The translations under genes and the position numbers were made by a program. Below, piece by piece: positions 1-9,110 of a stretch of 64,000 bases of DNA (position 1 is its first letter; every line of letters begins with the position of its first letter). Below the pieces are notes generated by a model. It searched no databases. It had not been told where the DNA came from and was given only the letters and a program-made list of their open reading frames with translations. The DNA lies in NCBI RefSeq assembly GCF_000473105.1, contig NZ_KI421498.1, positions 1,054,001 through 1,118,000 of the forward strand. The letters are read 5' to 3'. This DNA comes from Phaeobacter inhibens DSM 16374. GTDB taxonomy: Bacteria; Pseudomonadota; Alphaproteobacteria; Rhodobacterales; Rhodobacteraceae.

Positions 1-574
1 GCGCCACCGTGGCAGTCTTCAGCTGCTCCTGCGGCCAGTCCCGGAATGCTCCGCCAGAGGCGGTGATCACCACCCGCTCCACAGCGGAAATATCTTCCCC
101 TACCAAGCCCTGAAATACTGCGGAATGTTCGCTATCGACCGGCAGCAGACGCGCATTATGGCGCCGCGCCGTATCCAGAAGCAGCGCCCCGGCACAGACC
201 AGAGATTCCTTATTGGCCAGCGCCAGCGTTGCGCCCTGTTTCAGCGCCTCCAGCCCCGGTGCCAGCCCAGCCGCGCCGACAATGGCAGACATCACCCAAT
301 CCGCAGGCCGCGCCGCCGCCTCAGCCAGGGCCGCCTGCCCTGCGGCAGCGGTGACACCTGACCCGGCCAATGCGGCTCTCAATGAAGGCAACTGGTCATC
401 ATAGGCAGTGACGGCAACATCCGCCTTCAGCGCAATCGCATCCTGCGCCAGCTGGGAGATATTGGCGCCACCACTCAACGCCACCACGTCATAGTCGTCG
501 GGAGCCCGCCGGATCAGGTCGATCGTGTTCTGACCAATGGATCCGGTGGCCCCGAAAATCGAGATCTTCCGCAT
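1..574 (-). CDS. dxr: 1-deoxy-D-xylulose 5-phosphate reductoisomerase, partial (C-terminus outside window)
   Basis: Cytoplasmic enzyme of the MEP isoprenoid pathway that converts DXP to MEP with NADPH. The visible ~191 residues start MRKISIFGATGSIGQNTIDL, the N-terminal Rossmann motif GATGSIG, and include ANKESLV and a VDSEHSAVFQ stretch that belongs to the metal and substrate site. The start ATG overlaps the cdsA stop in a TAATG arrangement, which fixes the start and implies translational coupling. The gene runs off the left edge, so roughly half of the usual ~390 residues is missing. Its position after cdsA and uppS is the usual alphaproteobacterial order. Confidence 0.95.
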   Translation of the reverse strand, partial: MRKISIFGATGSIGQNTIDLIRRAPDDYDVVALSGGANISQLAQDAIALKADVAVTAYDDQLPSLRAALAGSGVTAAAGQAALAEAAARPADWVMSAIVGAAGLAPGLEALKQGATLALANKESLVCAGALLLDTARRHNARLLPVDSEHSAVFQGLVGEDISAVERVVITASGGAFRDWPQEQLKTATVA

Positions 575-1365
575 TACATCGTCCCGCCGGGCAGACCCCA
601 AAGGCTGAGCACCAGAAGCACCATCGCCGCTGCGCCCAGCATCCCGTCAAACCGGTCGAACAACCCACCGTGGCCGGGGATCAGCGCGCTTGAATCCTTC
701 ACGCTCATCTTGCGCTTCAACGCGCTCTCCGCCACATCGCCTGCCTGGCTCGCCATGGAGACCAGAACCGACAGCACCACCACGCCAAGGCCAAGCCCGG
801 CCTGTGCTGCAAAAATCGCGCCGACAATCGCCGCTGCGATCCAGCCGGCAGAGGTGCCGGACCAGGTCTTTTTGGGGCTGACACGGGGCCAGAATTTCGG
901 CCCGCCAAAGGTTTTACCGGCAAAGTAGCCCGCAACATCCGTGGCCACCACAACCGAGATCAGCCAGACCATCCAGTCCAGGCCCAATGTGCTGCGCATC
1001 CAGATGAACGCATAGGCGGCAAACACCACCCAGAGCGCAAAGCCAAGGTAAATTCCCCGGCGAATATCCAGCGCAACCGCGCCAAGGATCGCCGGGATCA
1101 GCAACAGACCCACGGCCCAGTTGCCCGCCATCAAGGCCGCCGCCAGAACCGCGCCCATCGACAGGACACCAAGCGGCAGCGCCACCCCCTGACGATGCGG
1201 CGCCACCATGCGCAGCAACTCCCAGATCATGCCACCACCGGCCGCCGCAATCAGCAGGTCGAAAACCACACCACCGCGCCAGACCGCCCAGCCACCAACA
1301 AGGATCATCACCACGGCGGAGATCAGCCGCGGCATCAGATCGGCCCAGCGTCCTGCCCCGCTCAT
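574..1365 (-). CDS. cdsA: Phosphatidate cytidylyltransferase (CDP-diglyceride synthase)
   Basis: Integral membrane enzyme that makes CDP-diacylglycerol from phosphatidate and CTP for phospholipid synthesis. The 263-residue protein has several hydrophobic segments and near its C-terminus the family signature SALKRKMSVKDSSALIPG followed by HGGLFDR. An SPKKTW motif lies mid-protein. I chose MSGAGRWADL as the start because this ATG overlaps the uppS stop (ATGA); a longer reading frame upstream would lie inside uppS. Its stop overlaps the dxr start. Function is secure from the signature and the operon. Confidence 0.95.
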   Translation of the reverse strand: MSGAGRWADLMPRLISAVVMILVGGWAVWRGGVVFDLLIAAAGGGMIWELLRMVAPHRQGVALPLGVLSMGAVLAAALMAGNWAVGLLLIPAILGAVALDIRRGIYLGFALWVVFAAYAFIWMRSTLGLDWMVWLISVVVATDVAGYFAGKTFGGPKFWPRVSPKKTWSGTSAGWIAAAIVGAIFAAQAGLGLGVVVLSVLVSMASQAGDVAESALKRKMSVKDSSALIPGHGGLFDRFDGMLGAAAMVLLVLSLWGLPGGTM

Positions 1366-2120
1366 GTTTTCACCGCGCCAAACCGGCGATCCCGCTGCCC
1401 GTAGCTGCGGCACAACCGGTCCATCTCATCCGCGGTGAAATCCGGCCAGAGCGTGTCGATGAATTCATATTCGGCATAGGCCGACTGCCACAGCAGGAAG
1501 TTGGAGATCCGCGCTTCACCACTGGTGCGGATCACCAGATCGGGGTCCGGCAGCACATGGGTATCGAGATAACGCGGCAGGGTTTCTTCATCCACATCCG
1601 CTGGATCCAGCCGCCCGGCCGCCACATCTTCGGCCAGCCGTTTGGTGGCGCGCGCCACCTCATCACGGCTGCCATAGTTCAGCGCGATGGTCAGATGGGT
1701 GCCGTCATTGCACGCCGTCTCCTGCTCCAACTGGTCCATCAGGGTCACCAGTTTCTTGTCCAGACGCACCCGGTCACCGATAAAACGGACCCGCACGTTG
1801 CGCTGCGACAGCGCCTTCATCTCCTTAGAGATATAACGACGGAACAGGCTCATGAGGCCTGCGACCTCAACCTGCGTACGCTTCCAGTTCTCCGTCGAGA
1901 AGGCAAAAATGGTAAGGTATTTCACCCCCAGCGCCGGGCAGCATTCCACCACCTCGCGGACGCGTTTGGCGCCCGCATGGTGGCCGAACAGCCGCGGACG
2001 GCCCCGCGCCTGTGCCCAGCGGCCATTGCCATCCATGATAATGGCCACATGTTTGGGACCGCGTTGCGGGGCAGGCTCGCCCTCACTCGGCGCCAAGGCG
2101 GTGTCTGTGCTCTGTGACAT
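1362..2120 (-). CDS. uppS: Isoprenyl transferase (undecaprenyl diphosphate synthase)
   Basis: Cytoplasmic cis-prenyltransferase that extends FPP with IPP to undecaprenyl diphosphate, the lipid carrier for peptidoglycan and polysaccharides. The 252-residue protein has the diphosphate-binding motif HVAIIMDGNGRWAQARG near residue 25 and the C-terminal DLVIRTSGEARISNFLLWQ stretch with the conserved RxSGExRxSNFL pattern. The length fits the family. It begins 9 bp after the frr stop and overlaps cdsA by 4 bp, so frr-uppS-cdsA-dxr should be one transcript. Confidence 0.96.
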   Translation of the reverse strand: MSQSTDTALAPSEGEPAPQRGPKHVAIIMDGNGRWAQARGRPRLFGHHAGAKRVREVVECCPALGVKYLTIFAFSTENWKRTQVEVAGLMSLFRRYISKEMKALSQRNVRVRFIGDRVRLDKKLVTLMDQLEQETACNDGTHLTIALNYGSRDEVARATKRLAEDVAAGRLDPADVDEETLPRYLDTHVLPDPDLVIRTSGEARISNFLLWQSAYAEYEFIDTLWPDFTADEMDRLCRSYGQRDRRFGAVKT

Positions 2121-2121
2121 C

Positions 2122-2140
2122 TGCAGGTGTCAGACCTGCA
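2122..2140. other. Small hairpin at the frr-uppS junction
   Basis: Seven-base arms TGCAGGT and ACCTGCA flank GTCAG, overlapping the frr stop codon and ending just before the uppS start. No U-run follows, so it is unlikely to terminate transcription. It may affect message processing or translation of uppS. Confidence 0.4.
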
Positions 2141-2693
2141 TGATTTCGGCTTGTTTCGTTTCAAGCGCCGCATCGACAACCTTGATCATCTTGTCGGTCA
2201 GCTCCTGAACTTCGCCTTCCCACAGCTTCTGGTCGTCCTCGGACATGCCGTCAGCCTTGGCCTTCTTGATCTGGTCCATACCGTCGCGACGCACATTGCG
2301 GATCGACACGCGGGCATGTTCGGCATATTGGCCGGCCACTTTGGTCAGATCCCGGCGGCGTTCCTCGTTCAGCTCGGGGATCGGCAGCATGATGATGGTG
2401 CCATTGAGCTGCGGATTGATGCCCAGACCGGACTCGCGGATCGCTTTTTCGACCTTGCCGACCAGACCTTTGTCCCAGACATTGATGGTGACCATACGCG
2501 GCTCGGGCACATTGACGGTGCCAACCTGATTGATTGGTGTCATCGACCCATAGGCATCCACCATCACGGGCTCCAGCATCGACGCGGAGGCGCGACCGGT
2601 CCGCAGAGACGCAAATTCGGTCTTGAGGTTGGCCATGGCGCCATCCATGCGGCGCTGTAGATCATCGGTATCGAGAATAAAATCGTCAGACAT
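2130..2693 (-). CDS. frr: Ribosome recycling factor
   Basis: Cytoplasmic factor that, with EF-G, splits the post-termination ribosome. The 187-residue length matches the family exactly. The N-terminal half carries the [20 protein letters not shown] stretch characteristic of RRF, and the C-terminal half is charged and helical. The start at [11 protein letters not shown] is preceded by a GGGGAGAG ribosome site; a longer open frame upstream was not used because that site lies inside it. It is the first gene of the leftward block frr-uppS-cdsA-dxr. Confidence 0.97.
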   Translation of the reverse strand: MSDDFILDTDDLQRRMDGAMANLKTEFASLRTGRASASMLEPVMVDAYGSMTPINQVGTVNVPEPRMVTINVWDKGLVGKVEKAIRESGLGINPQLNGTIIMLPIPELNEERRRDLTKVAGQYAEHARVSIRNVRRDGMDQIKKAKADGMSEDDQKLWEGEVQELTDKMIKVVDAALETKQAEIMQV

Positions 2694-2881
2694 TCTGCTC
2701 TCCCCTGACTTGAGGCGGTGTTTGTATTGCTCATAAGACATTGACGGAAGGTTGTATAGCGATCTTGCCGCAGTTTTGAAGCGCCAAGCGGCAGGCTTCT
2801 GCGGCCCCCGCGCCTGAGGGCAGGGCTGGAGTGCCGGGCCTGAGTGGGCCACTGCCGCCGCCGACACGCTGCCCCAGGATC

Positions 2882-2918
2882 AAAAAAACCGCGCGCCGGA
2901 ACCGGTCCGGGCGCGCGG
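2882..2918 (-). terminator. Rho-independent terminator after pyrH
   Basis: On the minus strand a GC-rich stem (9-base arms CCGCGCGCC and GGCGCGCGG, partly paired inner region) is followed by seven T. It lies about 70 bp past the pyrH stop and separates pyrH from frr. Confidence 0.85.
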
Positions 2919-2985
2919 CCACTTAATGTGTCGCCAGCGGTGTGACGGGAAAGCCCGCCCACATGTGCCAGCAGGGGATCAGCGG

Positions 2986-3735
2986 TCAGCCATGCACCTT
3001 GGTATAAGTGCCCTTCCCGGCCAGAATCCCCCGGAACCCGCCCGGTTCATCCAACGGGAACACCATCAGCGGCAGGTTGTTGTCCCGCGCCAGCGCAATG
3101 GCCGAGGCATCCATCACCTTCAGACGCTTGGCCAGCACCTCATCGTAGGTGATATCATCGTAGCGCACCGCGTCATCATGCTGCGCCGGGTCCTTGTCAT
3201 AAACGCCATCGACGCCGTTCTTGCCCATGAAGATCGCCTCACAGGCCATCTCATTGGCGCGCAGGGTCGCCGCGGTGTCGGTGGTGAAATAGGGATTACC
3301 GGTGCCGGCGGCGAAAATGCAGACCCGCTTTTTCTCAAGGTGACGCACCGCGCGGCGGCGGATGTAAGGCTCGGCCACCTCATCCATGCGGATGGCGGAA
3401 ATCACGCGGGTGAACACACCCAGACCTTCCAGCGCCGACTGCATCGCCAGCGCGTTCATTACCGTGGCCAGCATCCCCATGTAATCCGCCGTAGTCCGCT
3501 CCATCCCCTGAGCTGAGCCGGACAGACCGCGGAAGATATTACCGCCACCGATCACCATACAGATTTCGACACCCATATCGCGCACGGATTTCACTTCATG
3601 GGCAATGCGCTGGACGGTAGGCGGGTGCAGACCATACCCTTGGTCCCCCATCAGCGCTTCGCCTGAAATTTTCAGCATGACACGTTTATAGGTTGCCGCC
3701 GGCGTGGCCTCCGGCTGATCGTTGGTAAGGGGCAT
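2986..3735 (-). CDS. pyrH: UMP kinase
   Basis: Hexameric bacterial UMP kinase of the amino-acid-kinase fold; phosphorylates UMP to UDP. The 249-residue protein has [15 protein letters not shown] near residue 22, [10 protein letters not shown] and a [16 protein letters not shown] segment, all typical of PyrH. A GGAGCG site precedes the ATG. A strong terminator follows the gene, so it is not joined to the downstream frr operon although the order pyrH-frr is conserved. The usual upstream neighbour tsf is absent; miaA lies divergently instead. Confidence 0.97.
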   Translation of the reverse strand: MPLTNDQPEATPAATYKRVMLKISGEALMGDQGYGLHPPTVQRIAHEVKSVRDMGVEICMVIGGGNIFRGLSGSAQGMERTTADYMGMLATVMNALAMQSALEGLGVFTRVISAIRMDEVAEPYIRRRAVRHLEKKRVCIFAAGTGNPYFTTDTAATLRANEMACEAIFMGKNGVDGVYDKDPAQHDDAVRYDDITYDEVLAKRLKVMDASAIALARDNNLPLMVFPLDEPGGFRGILAGKGTYTKVHG

Positions 3736-3882
3736 GTTGCGCTCCGGAATATGACGGGGTTACTTTGCGCGCAAAATGAAGCAAATCGGCGGCAGGATCA
3801 ATGCGGCCTGACATGTTTTTCGGCGCCGCCTTGCTGCTCTGCCCTGCGCGCCGGGGAACATCCGAAGAACAGGACGCCCTGC

Positions 3883-4755
3883 ATGACCGACTTGACCGCG
3901 CTGCCAGAGATCCCGCCCCACCAGCCGGTGCTGATTGCCGGACCGACCGCCTCCGGCAAATCCGCACTGGCCCTGCGGATCGCCCAAACTCAGGGCGGGG
4001 TGATCGTCAATGCCGATGCCAGTCAGGTCTATGACTGCTGGCGGGTGATCACCGCCCGTCCCTCCGCCGAGGAAGAGGCGATGGCGCCGCATCTGCTCTA
4101 TGGTCATCAGCCCTATGATGCCGACTATTCTGTTGGCCACTGGCTGCGCGAGGTACTGCCGCTTCTCAGCGAAGGCCCACGCCCGATTATTGTCGGTGGC
4201 ACCGGGCTTTACTTTGCTGCGCTGACGCAGGGGCTTGCCGACATCCCTGCCACACCTGCGGCCGTCCGTCAGCAGGCTGACGCGCTGTCGCTTGAGGACA
4301 TGCGCGCGGCACTGGATGCAACAACCGCCGCCCGGATCGATCTGCTAAACCGCGCCCGGGTGCAGCGCGCCTATGAGGTGCTGACCGCAACCGGGCGCGG
4401 CCTGGCCGACTGGCAGGCGGAGACGCCGCCCCCGCCGCTGCCGCTGGATCACTGCACCGCGATTGTCTTTGACACCGACAAGGACTGGCTCGAAGCGCGC
4501 ATCCGCCGCCGCTTTGATGCAATGATGGATATGGGGGCAATGGCCGAGATCACCGCCATGCAGGATCGCTATGATCCTGCCCTGCCCTCCTGCCGTGCCA
4601 TCGGGGTGCCGGAACTGATGGCCCATCACCTTGGCGACCTGACCGAAGAAGAGGCCCGAGAGCGTGCCGCGGTCGCCACCCGACAATTTGCCAAACGCCA
4701 GCGCACCTGGTTCCGCGCCCGCATGAAGGGCTGGCACTGCCACCGCCCCGGCTAG
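3883..4755 (+). CDS. miaA: tRNA dimethylallyltransferase
   Basis: Transfers a dimethylallyl group to A37 of tRNAs that read UNN codons. The 290-residue protein starts [20 protein letters not shown] and carries the P-loop [15 protein letters not shown], the DASQVYDCW motif and [10 protein letters not shown], all in family order. The open frame extends 44 codons upstream, but homologues begin just before the P-loop, so I chose the inner ATG. It is transcribed away from pyrH. The next gene is an unrelated regulator, so it is probably monocistronic. Confidence 0.95.
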   Translation: MTDLTALPEIPPHQPVLIAGPTASGKSALALRIAQTQGGVIVNADASQVYDCWRVITARPSAEEEAMAPHLLYGHQPYDADYSVGHWLREVLPLLSEGPRPIIVGGTGLYFAALTQGLADIPATPAAVRQQADALSLEDMRAALDATTAARIDLLNRARVQRAYEVLTATGRGLADWQAETPPPPLPLDHCTAIVFDTDKDWLEARIRRRFDAMMDMGAMAEITAMQDRYDPALPSCRAIGVPELMAHHLGDLTEEEARERAAVATRQFAKRQRTWFRARMKGWHCHRPG

Positions 4756-4982
4756 GTTCCGCAGGCGGCCAAATTGACAACACGGACGCAGATCACGGCA
4801 TTGAGCCTGGACAATCCGCCCCGTTGACCGTGCGGTATGCGCGCATTGTTGCTCAAAACCCATGCACCACCTGCAATTCGACTAAATACTTACGCATTTT
4901 TCGGCAAAAACTTGCCAGAATCAGTTTTTCATGGCCATTTGCGCGCACGGAAAATAAGAGCAGCACATACCATATCCATCCT

Positions 4983-5807
4983 ATGCCTTTTGACCCCACC
5001 CATATCGGCGAGATCACTGTCGCACCGCTGTCGCAGCTGACCCCCGATGGATCCTGGCAGGTCGAACTGGCGCATGATCTCACAGAAAGCCTGCTGATCT
5101 GGATCACCCGTGGTCAGGGGCGGGTCTTTCTGAATGGTCAGCAGCGGGGATTTGGTCCAAACAGCGCGATCTTCGTACCTGCCGGCACATTGTGGTCGTT
5201 GGAATTGGGCCGTCAGTGTATCGGGCAGGTGATGACAATCCCCGCCTCAACGCCGATGGATTTCCCTGACAGTGCCGACACGCTGCGCATTCCGGATGCG
5301 CAGGATCAGGCCGTGATCAACAGCATGTTTCAGGCCATGCAGGCCGAACAGCAGGATCGCCCGGCGCTGTGGTACCGCGCGATGCAGGCCCATGGTACGC
5401 TAATCGCAATCCATGTGCGGCGCCTGATGGCGGCACGGAACAGCACCGTCAGCAAACCCACCGCCGCACAGAGACTGGCGCAGGGGTACTGCGGTCGAAT
5501 TGTTGAATGCTACGCCCAGCACGCCAGCATGGCTGATCACGCAGCAGCGTTGAATGTGACGCCAACCCATCTGACCCGTGTCTGCAAATCCGAGACCGGC
5601 AAGACCGCAGGCGCCCTGCTCACCGAGCGTCAGCTCCATGCGGCCCGCAGCCTGCTGATCACGTCAGAGCTGCCGATGCGCGATATTGCAGCAACCCTTG
5701 GCTTTGGCAGCGCGGCCTATTTCACGCGGTTCATCACCCAGCACACCGGTGAGACCCCGAGTCGGCTGCGCAAACAGGCCCGTGACAAGCTGAAACGCAG
5801 CGCCTGA
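4983..5807 (+). CDS. AraC-family transcriptional regulator
   Basis: The ~274-residue protein has an N-terminal cupin-like sensor region (about residues 10-110, including RGQGRVFLNGQQRGFGPNSA) and a C-terminal double helix-turn-helix (about residues 170-270). The latter contains HAAALNVTPTHLTRVCKSETG and the AraC signature region MRDIAATLGFGSAAYFTRFI. I chose MPFDPTHIGEI as the start because upstream codons look non-coding. The effector is unknown. The ABC importer starts 410 bp downstream on the same strand and is a possible target, but nothing in the sequence proves it. Confidence 0.88.
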   Translation: MPFDPTHIGEITVAPLSQLTPDGSWQVELAHDLTESLLIWITRGQGRVFLNGQQRGFGPNSAIFVPAGTLWSLELGRQCIGQVMTIPASTPMDFPDSADTLRIPDAQDQAVINSMFQAMQAEQQDRPALWYRAMQAHGTLIAIHVRRLMAARNSTVSKPTAAQRLAQGYCGRIVECYAQHASMADHAAALNVTPTHLTRVCKSETGKTAGALLTERQLHAARSLLITSELPMRDIAATLGFGSAAYFTRFITQHTGETPSRLRKQARDKLKRSA

Positions 5808-6217
5808 TCCGGTTTTCCTTCCGCAAATAATCTCTTCCGCATCTGCCACATCCCATCACCCGCTGCCACTCAGGTCATCGCCGACCTGCATTTAAGTAAT
5901 GCCCGCAACCTCCGCCGAGGCAGACAGCGAGTCACCCTGACAAGCGAGTCATGGCACCACGTCAGACTGGGCACTTATGCCCAGTACTAATCCCTTCAGA
6001 CCGGGCGTTCCGCAGTCAAAATACAAAAACGACACCAGAAATGTCGCAAAATACATACGAAAGGTCGATAACCTACATTGACCTACCCCTCGTTCTGGGG
6101 CCGAATGGCCAAACGGGGAAACAATCGTTGAACACAGCACCACAAACGGCATCTGCCAGATCCGACTGGCCCGCCGTCCCAGAAGAAAAGATCTTGCGGT
6201 GCAACAGGGAGAGCCAC
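5808..6217 (+). promoter_or_regulatory. 410-bp non-coding leader before the ABC importer, with a perfect hairpin
   Basis: No convincing gene is present. At 5966-5985 there is a perfect 8-base inverted repeat, ACTGGGCA-CTTA-TGCCCAGT, without a U-run, which could be an operator or a leader hairpin. The rest is presumed promoter and 5' leader of the binding-protein gene. Confidence 0.45.
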
Positions 6218-7882
6218 ATGACAAAAGACACCATCACCGGGACCGATATCCACCCGGCGGCAAAGATGTATGCGACAGAAACCCTTGCTGGGAAGATGGA
6301 CCGACGCGAATTCATGGCCCGCGCCACTGCGCTTGGCCTCAGCTCGGTGGCGGCATACGGCCTCCTTGGGCTCGACGCGCCGGTTCAGGCCGCAAGTCAC
6401 AAACAGGATGGCGGCACCATGCGCATGCAGATGCTGGTGAAGCCACTGAAAGATCCGCGCACCTATGACTGGTCCGAAATGGGCAACCAGAGCCGCGGCA
6501 CACTGGAGTATCTGGTCGAATACAACAACGATGGCTCCCTCTCTGGCATGTTGCTGGACAGCTGGGAGATCAATGAAGACGCTACCGTTTACACTCTCAA
6601 CGTCCGCAAGGGCGTGAAATGGAACAATGGCGATGATTTCACCGCCGAGGATGTGGCCCGCAATATCGCCGGCTGGTGTGACAAGGGCATGGAAGGCAAC
6701 TCCATGGCCGGCCGTTTCGGCTCACTGGTTGACGAAGCCTCCGGGCAGGCCCGTGACGGCGCCATCGAAGTGGTGGACAGCCACACGGTCCGCCTCAGCC
6801 TGCCGAACTCCGATATTTCGCTGATCCCCGGCATGGCCGACTATCCCGCCGCCATTGTCCACTCCAGCTTCCAGACCGATGATTTCACGGCCAATGTTGG
6901 CACCGGCCCCTACAAGCTGGCGGAGCTTGAGGTCGGCGTGAAGGCCACGCTGGAGCGCAACGAAGATCACACATGGTGGGGCGAAGCCGTCTTTGGCCGT
7001 CCGGCACTGGACCGCATCGAATATATCGACTTTGGCACTGACTCCTCCTCATGGCTGGCAGCACTGGAATCCGAAGAGGTGGATCTGCTCTACGAATCCG
7101 TGGGGGAATTCATCGACGTGATGGACGGGCTGGGCTTCCAGAAGTCTGAAGTTGTCACCATGGCTACCATCGTTGTTCGCCCCAACCAGCTGGCCACCGT
7201 CGACGGCAAACAGCCTTATGCTGACAAACGCGTGCGTCAGGCGATCTCCATGGCTGTCGACAATTCCGTCTGCCTGGAACTGGGGTATGGAGGTCGCGGC
7301 CAGCCTGCGGAAAACCATCACGTTGGTCCGATCCATCCCGAATACGCCGAACTGCCCGCCCGCAAGGTCGATGCTGCCGCGGCGAAGGCGCTGATGGAAG
7401 AAGCTGGTATGATGGATTTCGAGCATGAAATCATCTCCATTGACGATGACTGGCGCAAGAACACCACCGATGCGGTCGCAGCGCAGCTGCGCGATGCCGG
7501 CTTCAAGGTCAAACGCACAGTGCTGCCCGGCTCCACCTTCTGGAACGACTGGGTGAAATACCCGTTCAGCTCCACCAACTGGAACCACCGTCCGCTGGGC
7601 GTGCAGATCCACGCGCTGGCCTATCGCTCCGGCGAGGCCTGGAATGAATTCGGCTGGTCCAATGCGGAATTCGACGGGCTGCTGACCGAGGCGCTGGCCA
7701 TTGCGGATGCTGACAAGCGCCGTGAAGTCATGGCCAAGATGGAAGCGATCATCCAGGATGAGGGGGTGACCATCCAGCCTTACTGGCGCTCGCTCTACCG
7801 TCATATGCGTGAAGGCGTCGTTGGCGCAGATATGCACATTTCCTATGAGCATCATCACTACAAATGGGGCTGGTCGGCCTGA
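6218..7882 (+). CDS. Peptide-class ABC transporter substrate-binding protein, Tat-exported
   Basis: Periplasmic solute receptor of the SBP family 5 (oligopeptide/nickel class). The 554-residue protein has a Tat-type signal: [20 protein letters not shown] followed by a hydrophobic stretch and an AxA-like site near VQAAS. The mature part has typical family features such as [36 protein letters not shown] and [10 protein letters not shown] chose [10 protein letters not shown] as the start because it is just upstream of the signal; a longer frame would put non-coding sequence before it. About 25 residues precede the RR motif, which is long for a Tat signal. The substrate cannot be read from sequence. 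Confidence 0.93.
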   Translation: MTKDTITGTDIHPAAKMYATETLAGKMDRREFMARATALGLSSVAAYGLLGLDAPVQAASHKQDGGTMRMQMLVKPLKDPRTYDWSEMGNQSRGTLEYLVEYNNDGSLSGMLLDSWEINEDATVYTLNVRKGVKWNNGDDFTAEDVARNIAGWCDKGMEGNSMAGRFGSLVDEASGQARDGAIEVVDSHTVRLSLPNSDISLIPGMADYPAAIVHSSFQTDDFTANVGTGPYKLAELEVGVKATLERNEDHTWWGEAVFGRPALDRIEYIDFGTDSSSWLAALESEEVDLLYESVGEFIDVMDGLGFQKSEVVTMATIVVRPNQLATVDGKQPYADKRVRQAISMAVDNSVCLELGYGGRGQPAENHHVGPIHPEYAELPARKVDAAAAKALMEEAGMMDFEHEIISIDDDWRKNTTDAVAAQLRDAGFKVKRTVLPGSTFWNDWVKYPFSSTNWNHRPLGVQIHALAYRSGEAWNEFGWSNAEFDGLLTEALAIADADKRREVMAKMEAIIQDEGVTIQPYWRSLYRHMREGVVGADMHISYEHHHYKWGWSA

Positions 7883-7903
7883 TCCTGCCAGCTCACATAT
7901 CTC

Positions 7904-7931
7904 GCATCTGCCCTGTCACCGGGGCAGATGC
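7904..7931 (+). other. Intercistronic stem-loop between binding protein and permease
   Basis: Ten-base perfect arms GCATCTGCCC and GGGCAGATGC with an 8-nt loop, no U-run, 22 bp after the binding-protein stop. Such hairpins commonly stabilise the binding-protein message or reduce permease expression; here that role is inferred. Confidence 0.6.
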
Positions 7932-8043
7932 TGCCAGCTCAGCCGCCAGCTCACCCGCCGTCCGACCTCAGGTCTAGCGCAGCCTCTGCGCTGCCTCCGA
8001 TCGCGCATGGCAGACCAACCGGACTTTGCCAACAGGACTTTGC

Positions 8044-9096
8044 ATGGGACTTTTTATTCTGCGCCGAACGGGCGTGATGATCCTGACGGCGCTCTGCCTC
8101 ACCTTCATCGTGTTCATTCTGACCAACCTCTATCCGAACCTTGAAAAACTGGCCAAGACCGAGGGCAACTTCCGCATGTCGGATGAGGCCGTCGCCAGCT
8201 GGTTGGACAAAAACGGCTATCTCCAACCAATGCCGGTAAAATACGGCCAATGGCTGGGGGTACTCCCCGGCTGGCGTACCACCACGGATGAGGGGATCAC
8301 CGGCCGCTGCATCACGGGCGTTGTCACCGCAGAGGAGGCAGAAGACGCCCCGTCGTTCTGTGGCGTTTTGCAAGGGGACTGGGGCTATTCCACCCGGTTC
8401 AAGGATGAAGTCTGGACCATTATTCAGACCCGACTTGGCAATACCGCCTTCCTGATGATGTGGGTGCTGATCCTGATGGTGCCCTCGGCGCTGCTGATCG
8501 GTGTTCTGGCCGGTATGCGTGAAGGCTCTGTCACCGACCGGTCGCTCTCCACCGCCTCCATCCTGACTACCGCCACCCCGGAATATGTCTCCGGCGTGAT
8601 CTTCATTGCGGTGTTCACCTCTTCCACAGTTGGCTTGAAATGGTTCAAGGGCACGGCGACCTCTGCGATGACCGATGCCAATTTTGAGAATTTCTTCCTG
8701 CCGGTGCTGACCATCGCCCTTTATGGGATCGGCTATATCGCCCGGATGACCCGCGCCTCCATGACCGAGGTGATGACCGCGCAATATATCCGCACTGCCC
8801 GGCTGAAGGGCGTGAGCTTTCCGAAGATTGTCATGCGCCACGCCCTGCGCAACGCATTGATTGCCCCCTTCACCGTGATCATGCTGCAGTTCCCGTGGCT
8901 GCTGAATGGTGTGGTGATCGTGGAGACACTGTTCAACTACAAAGGCTTCGGCTGGGCCCTGGTGGAGGCGGCAGGCAACAATGACATCGAACTGCTCCTC
9001 GGCATTTCCGTGGTCTCCGTGGTCGTGGTGCTGCTCACTCAGCTGATCTCCGATATCGGCTATGTCTATCTCAACCCCCGCATCCGGATTTCCTGA
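8044..9096 (+). CDS. ABC transporter permease, DppB/OppB type
   Basis: Inner-membrane channel subunit of the peptide-class importer. The 350-residue protein has the N-terminal MGLFILRRTGVMILTALCLT segment (first membrane helix), later helices around residues 140-165, 185-205, 285-305 and 320-340, and the cytoplasmic EAA loop TARLKGVSFPKIVMRHALRN that contacts the ATPase. The start at MGLFILRR has an AGGA site about 6 bp upstream; a start 18 bp earlier is possible. There is an unusual ~60-residue insertion after the first helix. It is followed by the second permease after 14 bp. Confidence 0.93.
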   Translation: MGLFILRRTGVMILTALCLTFIVFILTNLYPNLEKLAKTEGNFRMSDEAVASWLDKNGYLQPMPVKYGQWLGVLPGWRTTTDEGITGRCITGVVTAEEAEDAPSFCGVLQGDWGYSTRFKDEVWTIIQTRLGNTAFLMMWVLILMVPSALLIGVLAGMREGSVTDRSLSTASILTTATPEYVSGVIFIAVFTSSTVGLKWFKGTATSAMTDANFENFFLPVLTIALYGIGYIARMTRASMTEVMTAQYIRTARLKGVSFPKIVMRHALRNALIAPFTVIMLQFPWLLNGVVIVETLFNYKGFGWALVEAAGNNDIELLLGISVVSVVVVLLTQLISDIGYVYLNPRIRIS

Positions 9097-9110
9097 AGGA
9101 GGAACGCACT

